Source: Sweltsa coloradensis (lineage: Eukaryota > Arthropoda > Insecta > Plecoptera > Chloroperlidae). From it: a DNA stretch of 64,000 bases. The stretch's first letter is position 1. Each line of letters starts with the position of its first letter. Below, in pieces: positions 34,150 through 45,350 of this stretch. Below the pieces are notes generated by a model. The model was not told where the DNA came from, did no database searches, and saw only the letters and a program-made list of their open reading frames with translations. Location of the stretch: the NCBI GenBank assembly GCA_024449915.1, contig JAMZAV010010740.1, positions 1 through 64,000 on the forward strand, written 5' to 3'. The translations under genes were made by a program, and so were the position numbers.

Positions 34150-34697
34150 GGATAGGAGGAGTAGGATATTCTAGCCCGTTGAGGTATCAAGGGAATGCCA
34201 TTATCGTTTCGAAGTAGCTGTCTTTTGCTTATGGATATTCTTAAGAAAGGATTCACATCCACCTTACTACACAGCATACCCCTCAACAACTTAACATCAG
34301 CTTGCTTTCAAGAATTTGAAATTGAAGGAATCTTACATAGATTGCGGCGTGCAGTAGCACTGGGGTTTAAACTAACCTTACCTAAAATCATTTTTGTGGC
34401 TCTATTCTGTATGCCTTCCAGTTTGCACATATTTTGCTGAGTAGTTGGATGCCACGCTGGAATGCCATATGTTAAGACAGGTCTAATTAGAGTAAGGTTA
34501 GCGGTTTGAATTGTACGTTGCCTACTCTTACCAATACTCCTATTTACAAACCCAAGCAAGGAAGCAGCTCTGTTACGAACAAAATCTGTTTGTATATGCC
34601 ATTTCAAGTCATTTGTGATGTAAATGCCTAATAGTTTTATAGAATTAAGAATTGGAATTAGGGAATCTTGTAGTCTATAAGTACTGTTGAAGGGATT
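34150..34697 (-). mobile_element. LINE reverse transcriptase C-terminal fragment
   Basis: The minus strand reads LLGIYITNDLKWHIQTD, then LTLIRPVLTYGIPAWHP, then LEGIQNRATKMILG, the post-catalytic region of Jockey/CR1-like LINE RTs. A TGA at about 34,308 sits where tryptophan is expected (NSW), and the frame then goes on through KQADVKLLRGMLCSKVDV. So a point nonsense change rather than an indel breaks it. Its 5' side abuts a family 1 repeat. Confidence 0.8.
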
Positions 34698-34845
34698 TCC
34701 CCATACGCTTGTGGCTGGTTCTGACCAGCACAGGCCTGTCCACCTCTTGTCCCCCCGCGTCATCCCTTACGTCCCTCCCTTCGTCTCAATTAGCCAAGTT
34801 GCTTAAATATGAGACGTTAAGCAATATCCAATCCAATCCAATTGA
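34698..34845 (+). repeat. Retroposed repeat family 1, copy c (3' part only)
   Basis: Begins CCATACGCTTGTGGCTGG and ends GAGACGTTAAGCAATATCC with a CCAAT repeat tail, as in the other copies. It lies between the LINE RT piece and an unidentified coding-like stretch. Confidence 0.75.
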
Positions 34846-34957
34846 CCGAAATGCCACAAACAATACATGTATTTTTTTCATGTGTTCTTCCCCTCCGGGA
34901 AGAGGCTGTTCCTGTTGAGGGTCTTGTCCTTCAAGACGAACTTGGACCTGAACATGC

Positions 34958-35552
34958 TCAGGTTGTTGGCCTTGAAGAAGAGGGACTTGAAGGTGGTCGT
35001 CGTCGCCTTCCTCTTCGTGTGCGTCTGTTCCTCGTGAATGTGGCACGCACCCTGTCAGTGGTGTGAGAAACTAGGTTCAAGAATCTGTCAATGCGTAGCC
35101 TATTGTTATTGTTCTGCTCAGTAGCATTACGAATTCTTGTATCTTGAGCTAGGGTTCTGTTCAATGGGATGGGTGGTCTCTCACTCCAGCGTGGAGCCTT
35201 GTGACCAAGCAGGAATATTCGTAATGCAGATCGATCAGATTTGCTGTATACACAAAAGGGTGAATGTAGCACAGGTACAAATTTTAAAATATATGCACTA
35301 GTTGAAAGTGTACCATACTCCTGGGTGAACGACATACGTTGACAACGATGCATTTAAAGATTCGATGTTGTTATTTGTAAGGCGTGGCTGGTTATGCACA
35401 GAGGTAGTTTGTGGATCGACTCTTTCAATCCACTGCCTCTGCACATAGGCCGGCCATGCATTCAAATCTTCCCACACACCGTTGGCGTCAGCTGGACGAA
35501 ATAGAAGTGGCCATGGCTGTCTGGCTGGAGTTGTCTGTGTCCGTACTATGAA
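34958..35552 (-). pseudogene. Unidentified coding-like stretch in two frames
   Basis: From about 35,552 down, one minus-strand frame is open for some 85 codons (PWPLLFRPADANGVWEDL, then YVQRQWIERVDPQ). Around 35,350 the signal passes to another frame (RPPIPLNRTLAQDTRIRN, then NNRLRIDRFLNLVSHTTDRV). TTACTTCATAG before the first could be a splice acceptor. I do not recognise the protein. It may be a decayed transposon ORF or a host exon with errors. Confidence 0.35.
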
Positions 35553-35559
35553 GTAACGG

Positions 35560-36185
35560 ACTTATGCCCTTTTAAAATTACTACTTCTTTACGAATTTTA
35601 AAATACGCGCCCGAAAAAAATCAAAAGAAATATCTACTTTAAAAAAAAAATTAAAAATTAAAGTACAAAAGTTCTATGACCGAACTATTGTTATAAAAAT
35701 GCCCACGGTCTAGTCTGCAGTCGGAGAACGATGAAAGGTTTATCCTGAAAAGACAACAATTCAAATACTAAATACTATTGGGGTCACCTGTAATGGATTT
35801 ACTGAAAGAATATCTTGAAGAGTTTTTTATTTTTGTTAAGTTAATGATTATGGCAAGATTTCAAGATAAAAGATAAAATATTTTGAATGGCAAACAGTAT
35901 ATGATAGGGATGTTCCAGGTTTGGTAACTACTATCAACAATACTATTTTTAAAGCGTTCATTATCAGTTATATTATATGATAAACAGACAATTAATACAG
36001 GTACAAAACCCTACCTAGCTCTGATCAGGCTTAGTTATCTAGTTTCGTGGTATTATTAAACCACCTCGTGACAAAATGATGAAAAGTGACAGTTTACAAA
36101 ATATAATAATAATATGAATGTCAATTAATGATCAACATTAATACTCAACGTTGGTAGAGGAACAGCAAGGGCCCAACAATCATCA
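35560..36185. other. AT-rich, nothing recognised
   Basis: No supported frame or repeat. Confidence 0.4.
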
Positions 36186-36189
36186 AGGA

Positions 36190-37470
36190 ACGACCAGACT
36201 CGCCAACGTCCGACACTGACACCAAGAAGAGTTCCAGTTCCCTGGTGGAACGACGAGTGTAAGGAGGCAATTAAAAGCCGGAGAAAAAGCTTTAGAGATT
36301 TAGTAAATCTCCAACCCAAGAAAATTTAGAAATATTTAGACAACTGAGAGCAAAAGCAAGATTCGTTATAAAGGCATCTCGTTAAAGATCATGGGGAAAA
36401 TACATATCTTCTATAACTTGCCGTACTCCAGCAGCAAAAGTCTGGAGTAAGATTAAAAAGATTTCAGGCAGGAACACCTTCAGTTGCCCCTCTGGACTAC
36501 TAATAAATTATCGATTAATTACCACGCAATATGATATTGCAGACGCACTTGGCGAATATTACGCCAGCTTATCTAGCTCTGACAATTACTCCAAACAATT
36601 CCGGTGCTTGAAGTACGAAGCAGAAAGAATCGATTTACAATTCTCCTCTTTGGGTACAGAAACGTATAACCTTCCATTTTCAGACTGGGAATTTATGTCC
36701 TCACTAAAACAATTAAAAAATTCTGCACCTGGCCCAGATTACATCCACAATGAGATGATAAAGCACCTGCCTCCATCTTCCCTCAAACATATCCTCAATA
36801 TGTTTAATAGCATCTCGTTAGAGAAAACATTCCCTGAATCGTGGAGAGAAGCAATCACAATTCCTATCCTTAAATCCGGCAAAAGCAAAGAACAACCATC
36901 AAATTATCGCCCAATATCACTAACAAGCTGGTTATGCAAATTGTTGGAAAGAATGACAAACAAACGACTGATGGGGATATTGGAAAGCCAGAATCTACTG
37001 ACTCCAGAACAATCGGGTTTCCGGCGCGGTCGTTCAGATATGGACCATCTAGTCAGATTGGAGGGATATATAAGTGATGCTTTTTTAACTAATCAACATG
37101 CGGTTGCCATCTTTTTCGATTTGGAAATGGTCTATGACACCACATGGAGATACGGAATTTTTAAAACTTTACATACCTGGGGAATAAGAGGTCATATGCC
37201 AATTTTTATAGCGAATTTTTTAACCAACAGGACTTTTAAGGTAAGAATAGGCACATTTTATCGAGGACTTTTACACAAGAAAATGGTGTACCACAGGGCT
37301 CTGTGTTAAGTGTTGTTTTATTTGCAATAGCTATTAATAGCATCACTTCCTTTGTTAAGAAGCCAGTGGTGTCTTTGCTTTTTGTAGACGATTTTACAAT
37401 TTTATTCAAGGCATCATACGTGAGTTCCATAGAAAGGCAACTTCAATTAAACATCAGACGCCTCGAAACA
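36190..37470 (+). mobile_element. I-like LINE, reverse transcriptase half
   Basis: Starts in the linker after the endonuclease (VPVPWWNDECKEAIKSRR, 36,231-36,285), then two frame breaks. A long frame (36,608-37,309) follows with APGPDYIHNEM, NYRPISLTSWLCKLLERM, GFRRGRSDMDHLV and FDLEMVYDTTW (motif A; usual form FDLEKAYDTTW). After another frame change come VPQGSVLSVVLF (motif B) and FVDDFTILF (motif C; both catalytic Asp kept, Ala changed to Val). Sequence stops matching near RRLETI at about 37,465. The order and the RNase H found downstream fit the I/Nimb group. Dead through frameshifts. Confidence 0.85.
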
Positions 37471-37473
37471 ATC

Positions 37474-38640
37474 ATAAACATCCAATCATCTTGCCCGAGG
37501 ACCATGTCATAACTAAACTAATTCTCCAAAGGGAACATCTCAAATCCTTTCATGCCGGACCTCAAGCCCTCTTAGCAAGAATCCGAACCAAATACTGGCC
37601 CATCAATCGCAAAATTCTCACTCGAAGAATAGTTCGAAACTGTATCAATTGTTTCAAGGTAAATCCTAGAAACAGTAACCAATTGATGGGTGATTTGCCA
37701 CACTACCGTGTACAACCAAGTAGTCCTTTCTTAAATTGCGGTGTGGACTACTGTGGTCCTATATATGCTAAACAAATGTTCCAACGACGTTCCACTGCAG
37801 TAAAAACCTACATTGTCTTGTTCATCTGCATGGCCACCAAGGCCATCCACTTGGAATTAGTAATGGATCTCACTACAGAAGCCTTTCTTGCTGCGTTTAA
37901 ACGATTCATATCAAGACGAGGAAAACCGACTCGCATCTTCTGCGATAACGCTACCACGTTTGTTGGAGCAAAAAATAAACTCGCTGATCTACGCAAGTTA
38001 TTTCTATCCGAGGCGTATCAACACGACGTAGCAAGGCTTCTCGCTGAAGATGAAATAACATGGAAATTCATCCCTGCAAGATCACCTCACTTTGGAGGTC
38101 TATGGGAAGCTGGTGTTAAAACAGTGAAAGGTCATCTCAAGCGTTTGATAGGCAATGCTCAATTACAGTTTGACGAGTTAATTACTTTGCTCTGTCAAAT
38201 CGAATCCTGCGTTAACTCTAGACCTATCACTCCACTTTCTTCAAACCCTGATGACTTACTTCCAATTACCCCTGCTCATTTTCTCATCTCCTATACTTTG
38301 TCCTCACCTGTTGAACCTGACCTTACCTCACTTAGAACTAATTGCTTGGGGCGGTGGCAGAGAGGTCAACAACTACTCCAAGCTTTCTGGCGGCGGTACT
38401 CATCCGAGTACCTGTCATCTCTCCAACAGCGCCATAAATGGGGTGCTAAAGGTTAGGACATCCAGCTCAACTCCTTGGTGATGATAAAAGAAGATTTCCG
38501 TCTTCCCCTTAACTGGGAAATCGGTCGGGTAATGACTCTACACCCTGGTGCTGATGGCATCGTGCGTGTCGCTACGGTCAAGACCCCACGAGGACTCTTC
38601 AAGCGGGCCACTAACAATCTGTGCCCATTACCTATGAACT
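37474..38640 (+). mobile_element. BEL/Pao LTR retrotransposon fragment: integrase and Pol end
   Basis: From HPIILPEDHVITKLI at 37,477 the frame runs through LHxGPQALLARIRTKYWP-like text (FHAGPQALLARIRTKYWP) and CINCFK, a zinc-binding remnant. The integrase core follows: GVDYCGPI, FICMATKAIHLELV, FCDNATTFVGA and HFGGLWEAGVKTVKGHL, giving the D, D and E of the DDE triad. A stop at 38,456 ends that frame, and the Pol end (VRVATVKTPRGLF...) continues in another. No gag, protease or RT of this element is present. It is a truncated endogenous element wedged between two LINE halves. Confidence 0.9.
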
Positions 38641-38698
38641 AGTCCACTGTGATTCATTTGTGTCTCATTTGTGTTTTTTGTTGAAAGCCTAGCCTTTC

Positions 38699-38955
38699 AA
38701 GGTGGGCGGTATGTTCATTCGTTTTCAAGTTATGTATATTTATTGTGCATTTATTAACTTTATTTATACGCGCCATTTCTATGAGCCTCTGCAGCTGATT
38801 TTTCATCTGTAATCATTCTACTTCTGCGCTTGCGCGCCTGGCTGTACTGTCATTTACGCCGCTGCGACCCTGTAGCAGTAATCACTTCGTGTCAGGATCG
38901 AGTACGGAACGGTCGTTAGGCTTTAGCTCGTCATGTTTCGTCATTTAGCTGTATT
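38699..38955 (+). mobile_element. Putative polypurine tract and 3' LTR of the BEL/Pao element
   Basis: AAGGTGGGCGGTA just before TGTTCATTCG (38,711) is the usual purine tract to LTR-start layout. The LTR end is not fixed because no 5' LTR is present to compare, and the LINE resumes at about 38,970. Confidence 0.5.
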
Positions 38956-38974
38956 TTTGATGTAACCGAATCTA

Positions 38975-39934
38975 TTGAGTTTCGTTTTGAGCCAAAACCC
39001 TCCATGGCTACTTCCGGAACCTGAAATTCGTTTCAACCTTTGCCGATATAATAAGTCCACAACATCAGATGTAATTTTCAAAACTAGTTTTCAAGCTATT
39101 GGTCACGAATACCGTACCTTTAAATTCATTTTCACTGATGGATCTAAAACTAGCTCGAAGGTTGGTTGCGCTTACTATTGTGGCGGCAGTAGTGTTGGTT
39201 TCAGACTTCATGACATGTGTTCTGTTTTTACTGCTGAAATGTATGCCATACGAGAAGTTTTGAAATATATTATGAAACAAAGATGTGCAAGCTTCATGGT
39301 ATGTTCAGATAGTTTAAGTGCACTTCAGGCACTCCACGTCATGTTCTCTACCCACCATTTAGTAATTGACATTCAGTTCTTCATGGAGAAACTTCATGCG
39401 AGAGGCTACAAAATCATGTTCTGCTGGGTCCCTGGTCATGTAGGTATCTCTGGCAACGAGGAGGCTGACTTGGCAGCCAAGGCTGCAACGCAAAAAGTAT
39501 CAACTGATTTTGACCTCGTACCTGTTCCTGATGTCCACAGTGGGTTCAAGAACCATATGTTGAAACTAGGTCAGGATTGTTGGAATGCTTTGCAGAATAA
39601 TAAACTGCGCCGTGTGATGCCCTGTCTTTCACTGAAAGTACGACCCCCTTCTTCCATACTTTCTCGTCGTGAGGAGGTTGTATTGGCGCGAGTACGAATA
39701 GGGCACACCCACCTCACCCATGCCTATCTTTTTACCAGAGATAAGATTGCTCCGATTTGCGACACGTGTGATGTGTTGCTATCCGTCCATCATTTGTTGA
39801 CTGACTGCTCTAAGTATGATGGTTTGAGACTCCAATTAAATTTAAATCTATCATATGAAGAACTTTTGTCTTATGAAAACAGTGAAAGACTTATCAGATT
39901 TCTAAACCTTAGCAATCTGATCGACAAACTATGA
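38975..39934 (+). CDS. I-like LINE, RNase H and CCHC C-terminus
   Basis: A 319-codon open frame opens PPWLLPEPEIRFNLC. It then gives RNase H type I with all four acidic residues: FTDGS (D55), TAEM (E88), CSDSLSAL (D112) and GNEEAD (D165), with CWVPGHVGISG before the last. A C-terminal CDTCDVLLSVHHLLTDC is the C-x2-C...H-x4-C finger. In the intact element this would be the end of ORF2 and would remove RNA after first-strand synthesis. The ATG is internal and not a true start. The frame is undamaged, unlike the RT half upstream. Confidence 0.85.
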   Translation: MSFVLSQNPPWLLPEPEIRFNLCRYNKSTTSDVIFKTSFQAIGHEYRTFKFIFTDGSKTSSKVGCAYYCGGSSVGFRLHDMCSVFTAEMYAIREVLKYIMKQRCASFMVCSDSLSALQALHVMFSTHHLVIDIQFFMEKLHARGYKIMFCWVPGHVGISGNEEADLAAKAATQKVSTDFDLVPVPDVHSGFKNHMLKLGQDCWNALQNNKLRRVMPCLSLKVRPPSSILSRREEVVLARVRIGHTHLTHAYLFTRDKIAPICDTCDVLLSVHHLLTDCSKYDGLRLQLNLNLSYEELLSYENSERLIRFLNLSNLIDKL

Positions 39935-40262
39935 CAGTTCATATATAAAAATAAAAAAATCCATGAAGCATGTTGACTTGCTATTCATTATGACGACGTT
40001 GGCAACGGATTCCTGATAATGATTATGATTATGATTTGGTAATTTGACATTTTCTACATATGACAACTTTAGCATGTATACCTTTTCCCGATTTGGCTGT
40101 CTACAAATATATCGACCTTGGCAATTCTTTTTATGACAATGATATGAAAAACACATTTAACCTTATAAACCGTATTTTACATTCATACATAGTTAACTAA
40201 ATATCTTGGAGGCGCGAATAATCTTTGCCGTTGAAGCGCCCTAAAACTACTAATACTAATGA
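39935..40262 (+). mobile_element. LINE 3' UTR
   Basis: After the stop come GATTATGATTATGATT and then GTTGAAGCGCCCTAAAACTA with an ACTAAT-rich end near 40,240-40,262. I take this as the element's 3' end. Confidence 0.55.
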
Positions 40263-40264
40263 AC

Positions 40265-41162
40265 ATGACTAATAACATACCCCACGATGGTGAGCAACGT
40301 GCGTGCGGCCCCGGAAGAGGTGGAGGTGGGGGAAGAGGGCGTGGAAGGGGCCGTGGAAGAGGGACTGTAATCCCTGCTCAACTGCAACCCATGTCTGATA
40401 GTGCCCGAAAGGTATCTTGAGGGTAATTTAATTTTCCTTTGAGAAGTACTCTAGCATTACTGGGTTAGTTAAGTTATTCACTCTTCAGCTCATCAATTCA
40501 AAAAACAATAAAGTTGAAGTTCCTTTTTACATCTTTACCTCTAAAACAGTTTCCTTTAAAAAGTTATGTTTATTTTGTTGTTTTTAAATTAATGGTTCAA
40601 ACAAACACACAGTTAAGAATTATGTTAATGTGACTGCTGAGTCACTGACGAGCAATCAATGCAAAGGTGGTGGGACAAAATCAGCGAGTAAAAGCACGTG
40701 GAATTATTCTAAAAAATATAGACTCCCATTCATTTGATTATCTACTACTGCTCTAGTTTCTAGTTGTCTAATTAGGCCCATGTTTAATATCATCGAGTTA
40801 TGGCAGAAACCCAAAAATGATGTTATAGAGGAGCTTTGTGTGCTATCTGTTTATAGATGGAGACTAATAGGTCTACGCTTTCTTTGAAAGAGAAATTAAT
40901 ACGTCAAGTGGAGGCAAGTGTAACATCCTGGTGTGACCGTTTACAACTCTTATCAAATCAAAAATACAATATACAACTCTATCAAGGACTTGTTTATAAA
41001 AAACTAACACGGCGATATCGTAGAGATTATTTAGTGCAACGAAGCACGTTCTCACAAATAAAAGAGGTTGCATCAGAGATGAAAACTTTTGAAAAGCAAG
41101 TGATTATTAAAGTTATTATTAAAGACAACAACGGATCTTTTAACGACCCAGCTACCCTTTAG
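40265..41162 (+). CDS. Two-exon gene for a small RG-rich protein (predicted)
   Basis: Exon 1 (40,265-40,411, 49 codons, phase 0) has an ATG, then RGGGGGRGRGRGRGRG, and ends PMSDSARK at donor GTATCT. The intron is 445 bases. The acceptor CTATCTGTTTATAG precedes exon 2 (40,857-41,162), which reads METNRSTLSLKEKLIRQV, then YKKLTRRYRRDYLVQR, and ends DPATL with TAG. AATAAA follows at 41,174-41,179. RG-rich tails commonly bind RNA and are methylated on arginine; the second exon is helical and basic, with no domain I know. Exon 1 begins right at the LINE end, so part of it could be flank rather than gene. Confidence 0.5.
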
Positions 41163-41173
41163 TAAAATAATTA

Positions 41174-41179
41174 AATAAA
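41174..41179 (+). terminator. Polyadenylation signal AATAAA
   Basis: Twelve bases after the stop of the predicted RG-rich gene. AT-rich surroundings make a chance match possible. Confidence 0.4.
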
Positions 41180-41356
41180 AAGATGACATAAGTTTTTTTT
41201 TTAATCTGTCATATTATGAAGTTTGTTGTTTTCATTGTTCCGGCCTGTATAATGAGTGATAGCGATGATAATAGCCCACCAAAAACATTGCAGTCATTGT
41301 TATTTATTTTTATCACCCACCTATTTATATATAATATATATTCAAGCAGGTTTCTG

Positions 41357-41630
41357 ATTCTTACAGATAGTGTCTCGTCCACGTGGATCCGCAGACCAAC
41401 GCGTTTACTTAGAAGACCGAGTTTTTTCATTTCTATGCCCCCCCCCCCCCCCCCCCCCTCCAACTTACCCCGTGAATTCCAGGAGCGAGCTAACGAGCTC
41501 GAGAGGTTCGCGGCCGCGGCCACATGAGCGCGCCAAACTAAGATCCCAGCGCGGGGTGATCATGGGCGAGCTGAACGCCCCCAATCATACATCTCATTAC
41601 AATACAATTTCAAAAAAACATTATGAGTAA
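41357..41630 (+). CDS. Possible exon, proline- and arginine-rich
   Basis: After TGATTCTTACAG a frame is open to TAA at 41,630: SRPRGSADQRVYLEDRVF, a proline run from a C21 tract (41,438-41,458), then GVIMGELNAPNHTSHYN. The second half is GC-rich compared with its surroundings. The C tract length decides the frame; one base more or less would switch to NLPREFQERANELERFAAAA. Function unknown. Confidence 0.3.
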
Positions 41631-41639
41631 ACCATGGTT

Positions 41640-44600
41640 TAAAGGTCCTGGGCTCTCAAGAGCAATTATATAACTACCACATCCGTATGAGAACAGGGTA
41701 TTAAAACCAATCAACATATTTCTAGAATCAAAGTAGTCGAATCCCATACTGCCCTGTAGTTGAGGATACTGTTCAAACCTGAAAACCCCAAATTTTTCTT
41801 TCAAGCCCCTTATTTAATGATGGGAAGAAATATATTTCTAGAAGATTTAGTGAATATTGGGAACCCCCCCTTACTATAATTCTTAACTACTTTTTGAAAA
41901 CTGTAAGTAAATATTTCCCTTTCTGTACGTTATTTGCTTAACAATATACTTAATATTTAAAATATTGCCTCACAACATAGAGAGAGGTTGACATAGAAAA
42001 TCAGATTTTTTAAATTTTCTGCTCTTTTTTAACCCATATATCTATAAATCCTGTTCCTAGCTGAGGAGATTGTATTTTATCATAAATCCAGGCTCGAGGG
42101 CACCCCGCTCCGCGGCTCTAATGTCGTAGTTACCCTGGGTAGTACCTCTATGAGCCAGAGCGAGAAGATTGTAGTAACCCACTATCCTATCTTTAAAAAA
42201 ACGCCATTTTTTTCCACATTAAACAAATAACCGACAGTGGAGGGGCTGCCTCGCTGCGAGTCCGGTGCAGTCTAAAGGTGCGGGGCGGGTAAAGGGCAAT
42301 ATATGCTGCTCGAAAAATGCGTTAGTTTTTAAAATTGCATTCATGAGAGCAGCACATTAGATCCATGAGTTGTAATACATTTTTTGGTGGCAATGTGCTT
42401 GTTGTTTTGCATTTGTTTGTTTGCTTGTCGACAAATACGGGTTAAAAAAATTAGGAAAGTAAGTTACTACCCAGACCCTATTTAGTCACACAAACTGATA
42501 TTTGCGTAATAATCGATCGGCACAGCAAAAGAAATCATAAAAATTTACACGTAGAGATCGCCCGACATAATAGTCCCACCAACAGATTAATGTTCCTGGG
42601 TAAATTTTCGATTGAACTCCATTTCCTTAAATATCATCAGTAGGGTATGTCCGATCATCATGCCAAATTTAATGCTTTTTACTAGAATTGAAGTATTCTC
42701 CAGGTATGCCGCCTGACTAGGGGAGGCTACAACGTTCATTTGGGTGAGCGTAGCGAGCGAAGCAAAGATTCCATTTCACTACACTGGAGAAAAAAAATCC
42801 GGAATGTTTTTTTTTTATTCCTTCTGTATTTTTGTCTGTCTGTTAAGGGGGGAAATCCAGCCAAAGTAGTACCAAATTTTCTTCACTCGAGCGCTGCGGA
42901 CTGTGACTTTTTACGTGGGCTGCGATCTAGGTTTACCGTGATTCTATGGTTGTCTTGAATAATCAGTCTAAAGTTTCCCCCCCCCCCCCTAACAAAACCG
43001 TCAACCAGAGCCACAAAACAACTTGGTCGCCCGACCAAAACTTTCTATAATCCTCGGGTATAAGATACCTCAGGTGCTCCCATTGTGAAAAAGATTAATA
43101 CCATCTCGAAACTAAAAGCGGGGTGATAGTTTTGTCTCAATTTTAACAAATTCATTGTCTTATTTAAATTTTTCTAAGCATTTCATTTTTTTTGCGAATG
43201 TTTACGTTAATTTTCATGGAAATATTCGAATTAAATCAATATCAAATGTTATGTTTTTGTTCTTCAATCCCTCTTAAAATTGAGGTTACAAGTTCGATTC
43301 AAAAAACATTTTTGGCCTAGTTATGATTTGATAAATAGCATACACTATATATAATCCTCAAAGGTTGAAAATTACGCGATTTAACTTCACTTAAAAGAGA
43401 TTCCCAAATATATGTATTGTCATTTTCATCTTGGAATGTAAATTAAAAACCTCAGTGAGGGTCCTAAAATCTCTCTATTGAATTCGCTATGGGCCACTCA
43501 ACCTTTTTTCAAGACAAATTCCTTTTGAAAAGTTGGGCTGGAGCATTTGCGGTCTGTATAAATTATGGTAATGCGCAAAACTTAAACAATATAGTAACTA
43601 TATTATTTAAATCTTATCACTTAAATGATAAGTCGAGTCAAAATTGGATTTACAGTACTACACACATTGTCTAGTTTGCATTTTTCCGGTTATTTAGTTT
43701 TTTTGTGTGGCGATTGTAGCTTTAGTTTCAAATAAATGTGTTTATATTTATTCATGAATTACAAAAATCATAATTAATTTTAACTTGATAAAATTATTGT
43801 ACTGTTTTTCTACACGAATTATTAAAGTAGGCCTACTCTTAAAATTTGTATAAGCTACTGCAGAAACCCCTTGGTTGATTTCAGATTGGGGGGTTACTTG
43901 TTACCCATGATTTCCGCGATCCTCGTTTGAATCCAGGATGTGCCTGCATATCCTGTTTTAAAATGTTATCTATGAATATAAACTATAAGGCATACAATAA
44001 TTATATTTGTCCCCTTGTAAAAAAGTTGTCGGTTGCCCGTGATGTTGAGTTGCAAGTCAATGAAAGACGGCGGTGGGCCCAGTTTCCCCATTGTGTAAAA
44101 AAAGACTTTGGATGAAAGCTAATGTTGCAATAATAACTTTACGTGACGCTAGTTCGGGTCCTCTGTCCGTGTGAATTAGCTCTGCAATCTGGCACCGCGC
44201 GGGCAATCGACTCTCATACGCTGCCGCCCACTTCGATTGTACATTGTTTATTGTTTGGGGAAGGGGTGGGTCACCAACCCGCTTTGCCTTATTTCTAATG
44301 TGCATAATTACCAGTGGCGCCTTTACGTTATTTGGTGGGTCCATAGACGCTGAAATTTTCCGGGGGCCAATGCCCTTTTTACAAACAATAATATGAATAT
44401 TTATGGGAGAGTGCGACAAAGTGAGATAAAAATAAAAAATTTTTTTGGACTACCAAATTTATATTTAATCGATGGCAATGTTAGAACGTTAAAAAAAATC
44501 TTCATACAAACCGAACAACTTACTACAAATGTTTTTTTCAGCCACGCTGTGGATAAGCACGTATATTGGTGCGTTGAGCGATATGATTGATAATGATATA

Positions 44601-44838
44601 ACATTGGCTTCTTTTTCCCCATTGTAAACATGGATTTTTTTTGTTGTACTAATACAAAATTGAGTTTATCTTATATACTAAAGAGGGTATGGGCATGTCC
44701 ATAACCGTATACTAGCCAACCTGTCCCGTTATGGGACAGGTAAACCACAATAAACTAACAAACTCTATATTTATGACCAAACCAACCAGCAATACAAGTC
44801 AGCAATACAAGTCTTCGCTTCGCTCATCCAAATAGTTA
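41640..44838. other. No gene recognised
   Basis: Short frames here (42,740, 43,489, 43,927, 44,057, 44,393) have no domains or splice context that I can defend. A C run lies at about 42,976-42,988. Confidence 0.45.
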
Positions 44839-44840
44839 CC

Positions 44841-44913
44841 GTCTCGGTGGTCTAGTTGGCTAAGGCGCCTACCTGGAATGTGGGAGACTCGGGTTCGAGC
44901 CCCGATCAGGATG
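44841..44913 (+). repeat. tRNA-like sequence (SINE head or pseudo-tRNA)
   Basis: Box A-like TGGTCTAGTTGG (44,848-44,859) and box B GGTTCGAGCCC (44,892-44,902). The anticodon stem CCTAC/GTGGG holds the loop CTGGAAT (GGA in anticodon position) and the T stem TCGGG/CCCGA closes. The acceptor stem has a mismatch, and the long variable arm that a serine tRNA needs is missing. So a tRNA-derived SINE or pseudogene is preferred. Confidence 0.5.
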
Positions 44914-45274
44914 GATTATGTTGCTTCTGAATTGTCAAATATTAACAATTACACCTACGGGAGGCTACGGGAGTGTTTCCCGACTAACCTAATCGAGATT
45001 CAAATTCATACCGAACAGCAACCCCAGTTTAAAGTAGGCTACTACAGGGTCTTGCGGACTCCTGCCTATTAGGTACCTTAATTTTGAGTGTGTATCTAGC
45101 TAGAGAATAGACCTACTTATTTTGCAATAACTTTAAATTATAATTTAAAATCTTTTAATAGTACCATATCCAAAGAATGATAATATGTGTGTTGAATGAT
45201 ATTAAGTTAAGACTCGTCACAATGCTGAAAAAAAAGATTGAAAAAATGCTATAGACGAACATTGTAACCGATGG

Positions 45275-45350
45275 GAGGCCGAGGGCCCGACCGGGCCGGG
45301 GCCCGGTCGGCGTTCGCCGACCTTGCCGCCCGTTAAATCCGCCCCTGCTC
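45275..45350. repeat. GC-rich palindromic block
   Basis: GGGCCCGACCGGGCCGGGGC and GCCGACC words interleave with their complements; the end reads AAATCCGCCCCTG. The same block lies at about 52,805-52,885 in unit 2. Strongly GC-rich in AT-rich surroundings; probably the end of an unclassified transposon. Confidence 0.5.

Noticed and set aside
41470..41525. Cloning-vector polylinker
   Set aside because: Several restriction palindromes cluster here, but the spacing matches no polylinker I know and the flanks continue as genomic sequence. Not excluded without a vector screen.
44841..44913. Functional serine tRNA
   Set aside because: The acceptor stem mismatches and the long variable arm needed by serine tRNA is absent; a SINE head fits better.
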